Below, in pieces: positions 17,655 to 25,699 of a DNA stretch of 57,911 nucleotides. Positions within the stretch are counted from its first letter, which is position 1. Every line of letters begins with the position of its first letter. The notes below the pieces were generated by a model that saw only the letters and a program-made list of their open reading frames with translations, had not been told where the DNA came from and made no database searches. A program made the translations under genes and the position numbers. Source of the DNA: an uncultured bacterium (GTDB lineage: Bacteria; Bacillota; Clostridia; Oscillospirales; Oscillospiraceae); NCBI GenBank assembly GCA_949293245.1, contig CASFCS010000015.1, positions 1 through 57,911 of the forward strand, read 5' to 3'.

Positions 17655-18929
17655 TTACACTTCCACCAGGGCCTGCTCCAGGTCCGCCAGGATGTCGGAC
17701 GCGTCCTCGATGCCCACGGAGAAGCGCACCAGGTCGGGGGAGACCCCGGCGGCGGCAAGCTCCTCGTCGGTCATCTGCCGGTGGGTGGAGGAGGCGGGGT
17801 GGAGCACGCAGGTCTTGGCGTCGGCCACATGGGTGGCGATGGAAGCCAGCTTCAGCCCGGCCATAAACTTCTCCGCCGCCTTGCGGCCCCCCTTCACGCC
17901 GAAGACCACCACGCCGCAGGTGCCGTTGGGCAGATACTTCTGGGCTCGCTCGTGGTATTTATCCCCGGGCAGCCCGGCGTACTCCACCCAGGCGATCTTC
18001 TCGTGGTTGTGGAGGTACTCCGCCACCGCCTGGGCGTTCTCGCAGTGCTTCTTCATCCGCAGGGGCAGGGTCTCCAGGCCGATGTTCAGCAGGAAGCAGT
18101 TGTTGGGGGAGGGGATGGACCCCAGGTCCCGCATGAGCTGCACGGTGGCCTTGGTGATGAAGGCCCCCTCCAGGCCGAAGCGCTGGGTGTAGGTCACGCC
18201 GTGGTAGCTCTCGTCGGGGGTGGTGAGGCCGGGAAACTTGTCGGCGTGGGCGTTCCAGTCGAACTTGCCGCTGTCCACGATGGCGCCCCCCACGGTGAGG
18301 GCGTGGCCGTCCATGTACTTGGTGGTGGAGTGGGTGACGATGTCGCACCCCCACTCAAAGGGGCGGCAGTTCACCGGGGTGGCAAAGGTGTTGTCCATGA
18401 TGAGGGGCACGCCGTGGTCGTGGGCGGCCCTGGCAAACTTCTCGATGTCCAGCACCGTAAGGGCGGGGTTTGCGATGGTCTCGCCGAACACCGCCTTGGT
18501 GTTGGGGCGGAAGGCGGCGCTCAGCTCCTCCTGGGAGCACTCCGGGTCCACGAAGGTGAACTCGATGCCCATGCGCTTCATGGTGACGGCGAAGAGGTTG
18601 TAGGTGCCCCCGTAGATGGAGGTGGAGGAGATGACGTGGTCCCCGCAGCCGGCGATGTTGAAGATGGCGTAGAAGTTGGCCGCCTGGCCGGAAGAGAGGA
18701 GCATGGCGGCGCTTCCCCCCTCCAGCGCGGCGATCTTGGCCGCCACGGTGTCGTTGGTGGGGTTTTGCAGCCGGGTGTAGAAGTAGCCGCTGGCCTCCAG
18801 GTCAAAGAGCTTGCCCATCTCCTTGCTGGTCTCATAGCGGAAGGTGGTGGACTGGACGATGGGGAAGTTGCGGGGCTCTCCGTTGCCGGGGCGATAGCCG
18901 GCGTGGAGGCAGTCGGTGGCGATTTTCAT
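17655..18929 (-). CDS. metY: O-acetylhomoserine sulfhydrylase/aminocarboxypropyltransferase
   Basis: This PLP enzyme of 424 residues, of the Cys/Met metabolism family, makes homocysteine from O-acetylhomoserine and sulfide. The features of the MetY branch are the opening ATDCLHAGY, YTRLQNPTNDTVAAKIAALEGG, SSTSIYGGTYNLF, and the PLP-lysine motif THSTTKYMDGH. The long insert SPNNCFLLNIGLETLPLRM also favours MetY over the shorter MetB/MetC. The ATG at 18929 matches the family N-terminus (MKIATD); upstream in-frame codons lie in the promoter region. Its own TTGACA promoter overlaps the end of the gene before it. No SAM riboswitch is visible in the short leader. Confidence 0.94.
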   Translation of the reverse strand: MKIATDCLHAGYRPGNGEPRNFPIVQSTTFRYETSKEMGKLFDLEASGYFYTRLQNPTNDTVAAKIAALEGGSAAMLLSSGQAANFYAIFNIAGCGDHVISSTSIYGGTYNLFAVTMKRMGIEFTFVDPECSQEELSAAFRPNTKAVFGETIANPALTVLDIEKFARAAHDHGVPLIMDNTFATPVNCRPFEWGCDIVTHSTTKYMDGHALTVGGAIVDSGKFDWNAHADKFPGLTTPDESYHGVTYTQRFGLEGAFITKATVQLMRDLGSIPSPNNCFLLNIGLETLPLRMKKHCENAQAVAEYLHNHEKIAWVEYAGLPGDKYHERAQKYLPNGTCGVVVFGVKGGRKAAEKFMAGLKLASIATHVADAKTCVLHPASSTHRQMTDEELAAAGVSPDLVRFSVGIEDASDILADLEQALVEV

Positions 18930-19006
18930 TCTGGTTTCGTTCCTTTCTTTGACGGAAGTCAGCCCCGGCGCTGTGGGGCAGTCTGAAAACAAAAAGATTA
19001 ACCTGC

Positions 19007-19036
19007 ATTGTAACACCAAGGGCCGGGCGCTGTCAA
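19007..19036 (-). promoter_or_regulatory. Promoter of metY
   Basis: TTGACA (19036-19031), an 18-base spacer and TACAAT (19012-19007) lie on the minus strand. The -35 box overlaps the stop codon of the GerMN gene, so metY can be transcribed separately from the operon before it. Confidence 0.8.
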
Positions 19037-19968
19037 TCGGCGGCACCCACCAGGGTCCAGTCGGGCGCCACCGGACCGCTGATGTTCAGCCCCCCCAGGG
19101 CGTCCAGGGCGGCCCCGTCTACCAGGAGCTGCACCTGGGTGACCTTGTCCATGGAACACAGGGTGTTGACGATGCTGAAGAGCATCAGCCGCTGCTCCCA
19201 CAGGCTCTCGGGGACACAGTCCCACCACTGGGTGCTGAAATTCACATAGCAGATGCCGCTGCTCTCGTCCAGCCGCACTGCCAGCACCGTCAGCTCATGG
19301 GTGACCGCCGCCCGCAGGGCGGTGTCCTCCGGGCCCTGGAGAAGGGCCTCCAGGGCCCCCTGGGTCACGGGCATATCCTCCGTCAGGGTGAGGGTGCGCC
19401 CCTCCGACCCCAGGCCGGCGCCGTCCTGCCGGGGGAAGTAGAGGGTGACATCCACCTCCACCGGCTCCTCCTCGGTGCCCGAGAAGATTACGTCCTCCGC
19501 GTTGAATACCTGCTTGCTGCGGTAGGGCAGCTCCTCCCCATCCACAAGGGTGCGCACCTGCTCCACCCCGGGCAGCTGGCTCAGGGTGAGGGTGATGCAA
19601 TAGTCCGCCAGGGTGAGATCCACCCCGGACAGGCCGCCGTACTCCTCCGACAGGTCCACGGTCATGGTGCCCTCCTGATCGAGCTCCCAGCTGAGCACAT
19701 GGACTCCCTGGAAGGGACTCTCCAGCAGGGGATCCCGGGGGCCGTCCATCAGGGCGTCCAGCAGCGCGCCTGCGTCCAGCGCGCCGTAGTAGTCCTCGCA
19801 CCCCAGGGCGGCGGGGGTAATGTGGTCCTCCGATTCCTTTACGGCGAACCACAATAGCCCGGTGCGCTGAGGGGGACGGAGCACCAGGGCCAGGATCACC
19901 GCCGCGGCAATGGCGGCCAGCAGGATGGGCAGCCCCCACAGCACCAGGCGGCGCGTCTTCTTTTTCAC
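19033..19968 (-). CDS. GerMN-domain membrane-anchored protein
   Basis: This 311-residue protein has an N-terminal membrane anchor (about residues 9-31, after KKKTRR) and two GerMN-like domains in the rest. The second is the clearer (about residues 180-300: YFPRQDGAGLGSEGR, GALEALLQGP, CYVNFS, VNTLCSMDKVTQVQLLVDG). GerM proteins in spore formers take part in engulfment, spore wall assembly and germination on the outer membrane face. The start is GTG at 19968, overlapping the histidine-kinase stop by four bases (GTGA), so the two are translationally coupled. It is the last gene of the ComEA-like/regulator/kinase operon. Confidence 0.85.
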   Translation of the reverse strand: MKKKTRRLVLWGLPILLAAIAAAVILALVLRPPQRTGLLWFAVKESEDHITPAALGCEDYYGALDAGALLDALMDGPRDPLLESPFQGVHVLSWELDQEGTMTVDLSEEYGGLSGVDLTLADYCITLTLSQLPGVEQVRTLVDGEELPYRSKQVFNAEDVIFSGTEEEPVEVDVTLYFPRQDGAGLGSEGRTLTLTEDMPVTQGALEALLQGPEDTALRAAVTHELTVLAVRLDESSGICYVNFSTQWWDCVPESLWEQRLMLFSIVNTLCSMDKVTQVQLLVDGAALDALGGLNISGPVAPDWTLVGAAD

Positions 19969-21455
19969 TGGGCATCCCCCTCTCCTGAGAAGGCGGGGAA
20001 GGTCACGGTGAACACCGTGCCGCTGCCCCCCTCCCGGCGGGCCACGGTGACCTCGCCGCCGTGCTGCCGGGCGGTCTGGCGGACGATGCTCAGCCCCAGC
20101 CCTGTGCCGCCGGCGGCACGGGAGCGGGCCTTGTCTACCCGGTAGAACCGGTCAAAGATCTTGTCCATCTCGTCCTCCGGGATGCCCACGCCGCTGTCGC
20201 ACACCTGGAGGATCACCGTGTCCCCGCTTTTACACAGCTTTACGTCTACAAAGCCCCCGGGAAGGTTGTATTTGATGGCGTTTTCCACCAGATTGAACAC
20301 CACCTGATAGAGGTCGTCCCCCGTGGCCAGCACGGCGCACCCCTCCTCCAGGTGGCAGGTGAGGCGCACCTCCACCGCCCGGGCCAGGGGGAAGAGCATG
20401 TGTTCCACCCGCTGGATCACATGGGCCACGTCCACCCGCTGGGTCTCCACAGTGGTGCGGGCATCCAGCCGGGTGAGGGTGAGGAGCTTCTCGCTGATGC
20501 GGGTGAGACGGTCGGCCTCCTCCCCGATGTCGGAGACAAACTCCCGCACCGTATCCATGTCGATGTTCTCACTCTGGAGGATGGAGTCGGTGAGCAGCCG
20601 GATGGAGGCCAGGGGGGTCTTGAGCTCGTGGGAGGCGTCGGACACGAAGCGCCGGCGCACCTCCTCCGTGGTCTGGAGCCGGCCGGTGAGCTCGTTGAAC
20701 TCCCCGGCCAGCATGGCCAGCTCGTCCTTCCCCCGCAGGCGCACCCGGTAGCTGTACTCCCCCTCCCGCACCTGACGGAAAGCGGCCAGCAGGTTGTCCA
20801 CATTGCGGGTGAGGGCCCGGGAGAACACGACGCACAGCACCACTGCCGCCACGCAGATCACCGCGGAGATATACCGCAGGTTGCCCTGGATCTCCTCCAG
20901 CAGCTGGGCCTGCTCCGCGTCCGACTCGTAGAGGTACACCGCGCCGATGGTCTGCCCCCGGTAGACGATGGGTACCGCCGCCCGGCTGCGGAAGGCCCGG
21001 TCCCGGTACTCCGAGCGGAACACGTCGTTGCCCCGCAGGGCGGTGACGATCTCCCCCAGCATGGCGTACCGGTAGAGGTTGTCCTCCCGGGTGGAGGAGT
21101 CGTAGAGCACCAGCCCCGCCTCGTTCGTCACCAGGATGCGGGTGGCGGACAGGTCCTCCAGCAGCAGCATGGCCTGCTCCGCCCCCTCGGCGGTGAGCTC
21201 CTCGGACACCGCCAGGGCGCTGGCCACGGCGGCGGTCTGGCTCTTCAGGGCGGTCTCCTTGGACTTGAACACCATGTTCTGGGCCATCAGCAGGGGGTAG
21301 GTGTTGAGCAGACAGATCACCGCCGCGATGACCACCAGGTAGGTCAGGGCGTACTTGGAGCGGATGCTGTGCCAGAAGGGCACCCGGGCCCCGGCCGGGA
21401 GGCCCCGGTCCGGGGGCAGTTCCCCCTTATGGCGTTTTTTCTCCCTGCGGCTCAT
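19965..21455 (-). CDS. Sensor histidine kinase (WalK/ResE/PhoR-like)
   Basis: This 496-residue membrane kinase has TM1 at about 33-52, an extracellular sensor domain (about 53-192), TM2 at about 194-212, a HAMP domain (about 212-265), HisKA with phosphoacceptor H276 in SDASHELKTPL, and an ATPase domain with NLVENAIKYN, DSGVGIPED and GGTGLGLSIV. Its start ATG overlaps the regulator stop (ATGA), so they form one two-component unit. There is no PAS domain between HAMP and HisKA, unlike B. subtilis WalK. Being next to GerMN and dacF suggests cell-wall or spore-envelope control, but the signal is unknown. Confidence 0.92.
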   Translation of the reverse strand: MSRREKKRHKGELPPDRGLPAGARVPFWHSIRSKYALTYLVVIAAVICLLNTYPLLMAQNMVFKSKETALKSQTAAVASALAVSEELTAEGAEQAMLLLEDLSATRILVTNEAGLVLYDSSTREDNLYRYAMLGEIVTALRGNDVFRSEYRDRAFRSRAAVPIVYRGQTIGAVYLYESDAEQAQLLEEIQGNLRYISAVICVAAVVLCVVFSRALTRNVDNLLAAFRQVREGEYSYRVRLRGKDELAMLAGEFNELTGRLQTTEEVRRRFVSDASHELKTPLASIRLLTDSILQSENIDMDTVREFVSDIGEEADRLTRISEKLLTLTRLDARTTVETQRVDVAHVIQRVEHMLFPLARAVEVRLTCHLEEGCAVLATGDDLYQVVFNLVENAIKYNLPGGFVDVKLCKSGDTVILQVCDSGVGIPEDEMDKIFDRFYRVDKARSRAAGGTGLGLSIVRQTARQHGGEVTVARREGGSGTVFTVTFPAFSGEGDAQ

Positions 21456-22144
21456 TCGTTCCCCTTCATATAGTAGCCAACGCCCCACTTGGTCAGGATA
21501 TACCGGGGGTTGGCGGGGTCCAGCTCCAGCTTCTCCCGCAGGCGGCGCACGTGGACGTCCACCGTGCGGAAGTCCCCCATGTACTCGTAGCCCCACACCA
21601 GGTTGAGCAGGTTCTCCCGGCTGTATACCCGGCCGGGGTTGCGCATAAAGAGCTCCATGAGGTCGAATTCCTTGGCGGTGAGGTCCACGCTCTTGCCCTC
21701 CTTCCAGGCGGAGCGGGCCCCCACGTCCAGGGTGATGTGCCCCCGCTGGAGGCGGTTGGCGTCCTGCTCCTGGTGCTGCTTCATCCCAGCCCGGCGGAGC
21801 ATGGCCCGGATGCGGGCCTTGAGCTCCAGAATGTTGAAGGGCTTGGTGATATAGTCGTCGGCGCCGCACTCAAAGCCGATGATCTTGTCCGTGTCCTCGC
21901 TGCGGGCGGTGAGCATGATGATGGGCACGTTGGAAAACTCCCGGATGCGCATACAGGCCTGAAGCCCGTCGATCTTGGGCATCATCAGATCCAGGATCAC
22001 CAGATCGAAGCCCCCCGCTTTGGCTTTCTCCACGGCCTCCTCCCCGTCATAGCCCACCTCCACCTGGTAGCCCTCGTTCTCCAGATTGAATTTGATGCCC
22101 TTGACCAGGACCTTCTCGTCGTCTACAACCAGAATTTTTGCCAT
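21452..22144 (-). CDS. Response regulator, OmpR/PhoB family (WalR-like)
   Basis: This 230-residue transcription factor has a receiver domain with D8/D9, phosphorylated D52 in LVILDLMMP, T in MLTAR and K in ITKPF, followed by a winged-helix DNA-binding domain ending in TVDVHVRRLREKL and GVGYYMK. Its cognate kinase overlaps it by four bases downstream. AGGAG lies upstream of the ATG at 22144. The overall pattern resembles WalR/YycF regulators of cell-wall metabolism, but the WalHI accessory genes are missing, so the WalR name is only a likeness. Confidence 0.93.
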   Translation of the reverse strand: MAKILVVDDEKVLVKGIKFNLENEGYQVEVGYDGEEAVEKAKAGGFDLVILDLMMPKIDGLQACMRIREFSNVPIIMLTARSEDTDKIIGFECGADDYITKPFNILELKARIRAMLRRAGMKQHQEQDANRLQRGHITLDVGARSAWKEGKSVDLTAKEFDLMELFMRNPGRVYSRENLLNLVWGYEYMGDFRTVDVHVRRLREKLELDPANPRYILTKWGVGYYMKGNE

Positions 22145-22169
22145 GATGACTCGCTCCTATTTCCACTGT

Positions 22170-22631
22170 TTAAACTGTGATGTGGTCCCGTATCCGCTCC
22201 AGGATGCCCTCGCCGATGCCGGACACCCGGGTGATGTCCTCCACCCGGAGAAAGGGACCGCCCCGCTCCCGCTCCTCCACAATGGCCCGGGCCCGCACCT
22301 CTCCGATATAGGGCAGCTCCTCCAGCTCCTGGGCGGTGGCGGTGTTGATGTTGATCTTCCCGTCCTCCGACAGGGGCGCCGGGGTGTCCGCCGGCATATC
22401 CGTGTCCACCGGCATATCCGTGTCCGCCGGGGCGGAAGGGGAGGGGCTGTCGGATGGGGCGGCGGGCAGCGGGGAGACGCTGGAGGCCGGGCTGCCCGTT
22501 GGCATGGGGTCGCCGGAGATGGTGTACTGCTCTCCGGCGGTGCTTCTGCCCCAGAAAAAGCCCAGCATCACCAGGATTACCGCTGCTGTCACGCCCAGCA
22601 GGACCTGCTCCCAGCGGGAGATTTTTCTCAT
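22170..22631 (-). CDS. ComEA-like helix-hairpin-helix membrane protein
   Basis: This 153-residue protein has a membrane anchor at about residues 10-30, a Pro/Ser/Asp-rich linker (about 35-90) and a C-terminal pair of helix-hairpin-helix motifs. The signature INTATAQELEELPYIG is followed by the second hairpin (RVSGIGEGILERI). ComEA proteins bind incoming DNA outside the membrane during natural transformation. This one lacks the SLBB domain of full ComEA. The linker holds an 18-bp tandem repeat (ggcatatccgtgtcc core, near 22394-22429). The ATG at 22631 has GGGGAGGAA upstream. It lies 25 bases before the response regulator, so it is probably the first gene of that operon. Confidence 0.85.
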   Translation of the reverse strand: MRKISRWEQVLLGVTAAVILVMLGFFWGRSTAGEQYTISGDPMPTGSPASSVSPLPAAPSDSPSPSAPADTDMPVDTDMPADTPAPLSEDGKININTATAQELEELPYIGEVRARAIVEERERGGPFLRVEDITRVSGIGEGILERIRDHITV

Positions 22632-22646
22632 CTCGCTTCCTCCCCA

Positions 22647-22675
22647 TTGCACCCCGCTTCCGGGTCTGATATAAT
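22647..22675 (+). promoter_or_regulatory. Promoter of dacF
   Basis: TTGCAC (22647-22652), a 17-base spacer ending in the extended motif TGA, and a perfect TATAAT (22670-22675). It would give a leader of nearly 90 bases before the dacF start. Confidence 0.75.
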
Positions 22676-22740
22676 GATATCTGTCGAATCCGCCAGAGGC
22701 AGTCTTATGGTGCGGCTTTTTCCACCTCTCTGTAGTGGAG

Positions 22741-22749
22741 ATTATATCA
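22741..22749 (-). promoter_or_regulatory. Extended -10 promoter of the ComEA-like/regulator/kinase operon
   Basis: Reading the minus strand, TGA-TATAAT occupies 22749-22741, about 110 bases before the ComEA-like start. It overlaps the dacF leader, so the divergent transcripts run through each other over about 60 bases. Confidence 0.55.
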
Positions 22750-22768
22750 TATCATACAGGAGTTTCCT

Positions 22769-24124
22769 ATGAAAAAAATATTCGTTCTTTTTCTCAGCGT
22801 GCTGATGGCCGCCGTCATGGTCCTCCCCGTGCCGGCCCTGGCTCTGGAGGACCCCCAGGCCCAGTGCGGCGCCGCCGTGGTGGTGGACGGGGACTACGGC
22901 GAGGTGCTCTACGACCACAACGCCTACGAGCGGATGTACCCCGCCTCCATCACCAAGATCATGACCTCTCTGCTGGTGCTGGAGGCCATTGAGGAGGGCA
23001 CCATTGCCCTGGATACCCCGGTCACCGCCTCCCAGAGCGCCATTGACGCCATCACGGCGGACAGTTCTACCCAGAACATCAAGCCCGGGGAGGTGCTCAC
23101 GGTGGAGCAGCTGCTCTACTGCGACCTGGTGGCCTCCGCCAACGAGGCGTGCAACATCCTGGCGGAGACCGTAGCGGGCAGCATCCAGGACTTTGTGGTG
23201 CTGATGAACGAGAAGGCCGCGGAGCTGGGGATGGAGGGGACCCACTTCGCCAATCCCAACGGCCTCCACGACCCGGAGCACTACACCACCGCCTACGACA
23301 TCTACCTCATGGCCAAGGCCGCCATGGAGTATGAGACCTTCCGCACCATCGTCTCCACCACCCGGTACCAGATTCCCGCTACCAACATGAGCGATGTGCG
23401 CAATCTCTACACCACCAACGCCCTGATTGACAACTGGCGGGTGGCGGGCTATACCTACTCCAAAGCCATCGGCATCAAAACCGGCTCCACTGATGCCGCC
23501 GGTCAGTGCCTGGCCGCCGCCGCCGTGGACGACGACGGGCGCACCTTCTACTGCATCATTCTGGGCGCGGAGAACGTGGTGGAGGACGGCCAGACCGTGC
23601 GCTACTCCTTCAAGGAGGCCAAGCGGCTGCTGGAGTGGGCCTTTGAAAACTTCACCCGCAAGACCCTGCTGGACGAGAACTCCGCCATCCGGGAGGTGCC
23701 CGTGACCCTGGGCGGGGATGTGGATTATGTGATCGCCTCCCCTGTGGGCACGGTGGAGCGCACCGTGCCGGTGGACTTCGACCTGGAGCAGGCGGAGCTG
23801 CGGGTGGAGCTGGCCGAGAGCGTGGAGGCCCCTGTGGCCGCCGGCCAGAAGGTGGGTACCGTCACCCTGGTGTATGAGGGGGAGGAGTACGGCACTCTGG
23901 ACATGGTGGCCGCCGACAGCGTGGAGCGCTCGGATTTCCAGTATTACATGAAGCTGGTGCAGGAGTTCTTCTCCCACTGGTGGGCCAAGGCCCTGGTGGT
24001 GGTAGTAGTGCTCCTGATCCTCTTCCTGATTCTTTGGATCGCCCTGCGCCGGCGGCGGAGCAATCGCTACGGCGGCCGCCGCAGCGGTGGCTGGCGGCGG
24101 TACACCGGCGGACGACGGCGCTGA
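22769..24124 (+). CDS. dacF: D-alanyl-D-alanine carboxypeptidase (DacF-like, peptidase S11)
   Basis: This 451-residue penicillin-binding protein trims the terminal D-Ala from peptidoglycan stem peptides outside the membrane. It has a signal peptide (residues 1-26, ALA-L cleavage region) and the three active-site motifs: S-x-x-K in PASITKIM, S-x-N in ASANEAC and K-T-G in GIKTGST. A C-terminal PBP5-like beta domain leads to an added membrane helix (about 408-430) and a very basic Arg/Gly-rich tail. The unusual tail could bind polyanionic wall polymers; that is inference. CAGGAG precedes the ATG. DacF-type enzymes often act in spore cortex formation. Confidence 0.92.
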   Translation: MKKIFVLFLSVLMAAVMVLPVPALALEDPQAQCGAAVVVDGDYGEVLYDHNAYERMYPASITKIMTSLLVLEAIEEGTIALDTPVTASQSAIDAITADSSTQNIKPGEVLTVEQLLYCDLVASANEACNILAETVAGSIQDFVVLMNEKAAELGMEGTHFANPNGLHDPEHYTTAYDIYLMAKAAMEYETFRTIVSTTRYQIPATNMSDVRNLYTTNALIDNWRVAGYTYSKAIGIKTGSTDAAGQCLAAAAVDDDGRTFYCIILGAENVVEDGQTVRYSFKEAKRLLEWAFENFTRKTLLDENSAIREVPVTLGGDVDYVIASPVGTVERTVPVDFDLEQAELRVELAESVEAPVAAGQKVGTVTLVYEGEEYGTLDMVAADSVERSDFQYYMKLVQEFFSHWWAKALVVVVVLLILFLILWIALRRRRSNRYGGRRSGGWRRYTGGRRR

Positions 24125-24146
24125 TTCGCCGGCATCATAAGACGAG

Positions 24147-24181
24147 AAAAGACCGGGGCGGCTCAGCCGCCCCGGTCTTTT
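24147..24181. terminator. Bidirectional terminator after dacF
   Basis: A perfect 17-bp stem (24147-24163 with 24165-24181) has AAAA at its left and TTTT at its right, so it serves dacF and the convergent TSCPD gene. Confidence 0.9.
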
Positions 24182-24185
24182 GCGT

Positions 24186-24428
24186 TTATACCATTTCTTT
24201 CAGGGCCTGGGCCAGCTGGTCCGGGCAGGAGGTGGGCTTGAAGCCGCAGCGGATGCCATCCAGCCGGGCAATGGCCTCCTCCACCTTCATCCCTTTTACC
24301 AGCGCAGAGATGCCCTGGAGGTTGCCCGAGCAGCCGCCGGTGACCTTCACCGACTGGACCACTCCGTCCTCCACCGTGATCTCCATGCGCTTGGAGCACA
24401 CTCCCTTGGGTCTGAAATCCTTGAACAT
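24186..24428 (-). CDS. TSCPD-domain four-cysteine protein (TIGR03905-like)
   Basis: This 80-residue protein has four cysteines (in GVCSKRM, GGCSGN, IRCGFK and TSCPDQ) and ends with the TSCPD motif, which I associate with the TIGR03905 family and with the C-terminal extension of some ribonucleotide reductases. The cysteines could bind a metal. No function is established. It starts 27 bases after the zincin gene ends and shares the dacF terminator, so the two form a small operon. Confidence 0.82.
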   Translation of the reverse strand: MFKDFRPKGVCSKRMEITVEDGVVQSVKVTGGCSGNLQGISALVKGMKVEEAIARLDGIRCGFKPTSCPDQLAQALKEMV

Positions 24429-24455
24429 AAAATCTCCCTTCTGGGGGCGCAGGCC

Positions 24456-24812
24456 TTACACCCGGGTCTCCAGCAGCCAGGCCGCGTCCATATCCTCCAG
24501 GCTGTGATCTCCGGCCAGGCTTTCCACATGGTGGGTCAGCTCATGGGCCAGAGTGGCGCGCAGTTCCTCCTGCCAGACGCTCCAGGGCTCGTCGGCAAAC
24601 AGCGCCGCGAAAGAGCCGTAGTAAATGTTGATGTAGCGTCCCATCTGGTCGTTGCAGTATTCTCCCAGAATGTAAACATCCTCGCCCGCCTCCGGGTCAG
24701 AAAATTCCTGGGGCAGCAGGGACACCCCTCCGTTCAAGTAGTCAAACAATGGGGCGGGAAACTCCTCAGCGATCTCATCCAGGAGATCTCCCACTTCATC
24801 AAAAGACAGCAC
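24456..24812 (-). CDS. Minimal zincin-type metallopeptidase family protein
   Basis: This acidic 118-residue protein carries the zinc-binding motif HELTHH (LAHELTHHVESLAGDHS), with a downstream D/H-rich segment that can supply the third ligand. The size and the motif near the C-terminus fit the minimal metallopeptidase (DUF1025/Zincin_1-like) group. No signal peptide is seen, so it is probably cytoplasmic. The GTG at 24812 is chosen because GGAGG is seven bases upstream; an open frame extends to 24899 but lacks a site and a family-like N-terminus. The natural substrate is unknown, and proteolysis itself is unproven for most of the family. Confidence 0.75.
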   Translation of the reverse strand: MLSFDEVGDLLDEIAEEFPAPLFDYLNGGVSLLPQEFSDPEAGEDVYILGEYCNDQMGRYINIYYGSFAALFADEPWSVWQEELRATLAHELTHHVESLAGDHSLEDMDAAWLLETRV

Positions 24813-24957
24813 GGCGCTTCCTCCTCCTTTTCTTTTGCTTGTATACCCCGGATACCAAAAGGGGTATACCGGTCTCTGGGCATTCGACAGCAGCCGCACT
24901 CACTGTCTGGCGCGCCCCGCGGGGCTGACGCACTGCGTTTCCTGACCGGCAGGAGAT

Positions 24958-24966
24958 ATTATAGCA
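24958..24966 (-). promoter_or_regulatory. Extended -10 promoter of the zincin/TSCPD pair
   Basis: On the minus strand TGC-TATAAT occupies 24966-24958, about 145 bases before the zincin start. The leader is GC-rich and contains the palindrome cgcgccccgcggggc, so it may be structured. Confidence 0.6.
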
Positions 24967-25076
24967 CAGCCTTTTTTATCTTTCCACCCTTTTCCTCAAA
25001 AAATACGCAAGATTTTAAAAATTTTTAGAGATAATCTCCAAGTGCAATCTCCACTTTGTATTATATATTTTATAAA

Positions 25077-25580
25077 TTACTTTTCGTTATATAGTTTACA
25101 ATTCTTTTGTCCGGTGGGAGGCCTGTTTGTATCGCCGGGAGCGGGCAGCAGGGTGATGGTGAGGTCCCCCCGGCGCTGCCGGGGGCGGACGTAATCCACC
25201 AGCCGGGCCGCATTGCCGGAGGGACAGCGGACATAGGCGATGAGATATTGGCAGCGGCCGGCCATGCAGCGGTTGGCCCGGAGGATGGGGGACCCGCCGC
25301 CCTCCAGCCCGGGGGGGCAAAAGACGCCGTCAAAGCCCCTGGGGATGGGGACGGACTGGACACCGGGGAGAGTGGGCAGCAGAAGGGTGAGACTGACCTG
25401 GGGGTGGCGCTTTTTTGCCTGCCGCACTGCCCGGGCGGCCAGGCGGTCAAACTGTCCATAGTGCCCCACCACGAAATCCGTGACCCCCAGCCCCGTGATG
25501 TGCCGCTCCACTTCCGCCTCCAGGGCGGGGAAGAGTTCCTCCGGCGCGTCCCGGTGGCCCATAAAAAAGCACAGCTTCAT
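25077..25580 (-). CDS. SLOG-like nucleotide-binding protein (DUF1273-like)
   Basis: This 167-residue protein opens with CFFMGHRDAPEELFPALEAEV and continues GVTDFVVGHYGQFDRLAARAV, the pattern of a Rossmann-like SLOG fold with the FxGHRD start and a GxxGxFDxxA nucleotide-binding loop. SLOG proteins bind or process nucleotides or nucleotide-derived signals; relatives include YpsA. The exact ligand is unknown. It diverges from two HTH regulators with a shared AT-rich region. The coding sequence ends in AT-rich codons (KNCKLYNEK) unlike the rest of the gene. The start ATG at 25580 follows AGGAGGAAAG. Confidence 0.75.
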   Translation of the reverse strand: MKLCFFMGHRDAPEELFPALEAEVERHITGLGVTDFVVGHYGQFDRLAARAVRQAKKRHPQVSLTLLLPTLPGVQSVPIPRGFDGVFCPPGLEGGGSPILRANRCMAGRCQYLIAYVRCPSGNAARLVDYVRPRQRRGDLTITLLPAPGDTNRPPTGQKNCKLYNEK

Positions 25581-25617
25581 AAGATCTTTCCTCCTGATAC
25601 ACCGCGATCTAATTTTA

Positions 25618-25659
25618 TATTTATTACTTAGTATAATAAATATAGATGGTTAAGGTCAA
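25618..25659. promoter_or_regulatory. Divergent promoter region with palindromic operator candidate
   Basis: TATTTATTA (25618-25626) and TAATAAATA (25634-25642) form a 9-bp inverted repeat. On the minus strand TTGACC (25659-25654) and TATACT (25635-25630) are 18 bases apart and would drive the SLOG gene, with the palindrome covering the -10 and start site. A repressor bound here would block the SLOG gene; the adjacent XRE protein is the obvious candidate. Confidence 0.6.
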
Positions 25660-25699
25660 CACTACCGTTAGATAAACTAATAAAAAAGGTGGTGTGGGC

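Noticed and set aside
18930-19036. Possible SAM riboswitch before metY
   Set aside because: The leader from the mapped promoter is only about 70 bases and shows no SAM aptamer motifs or terminator.
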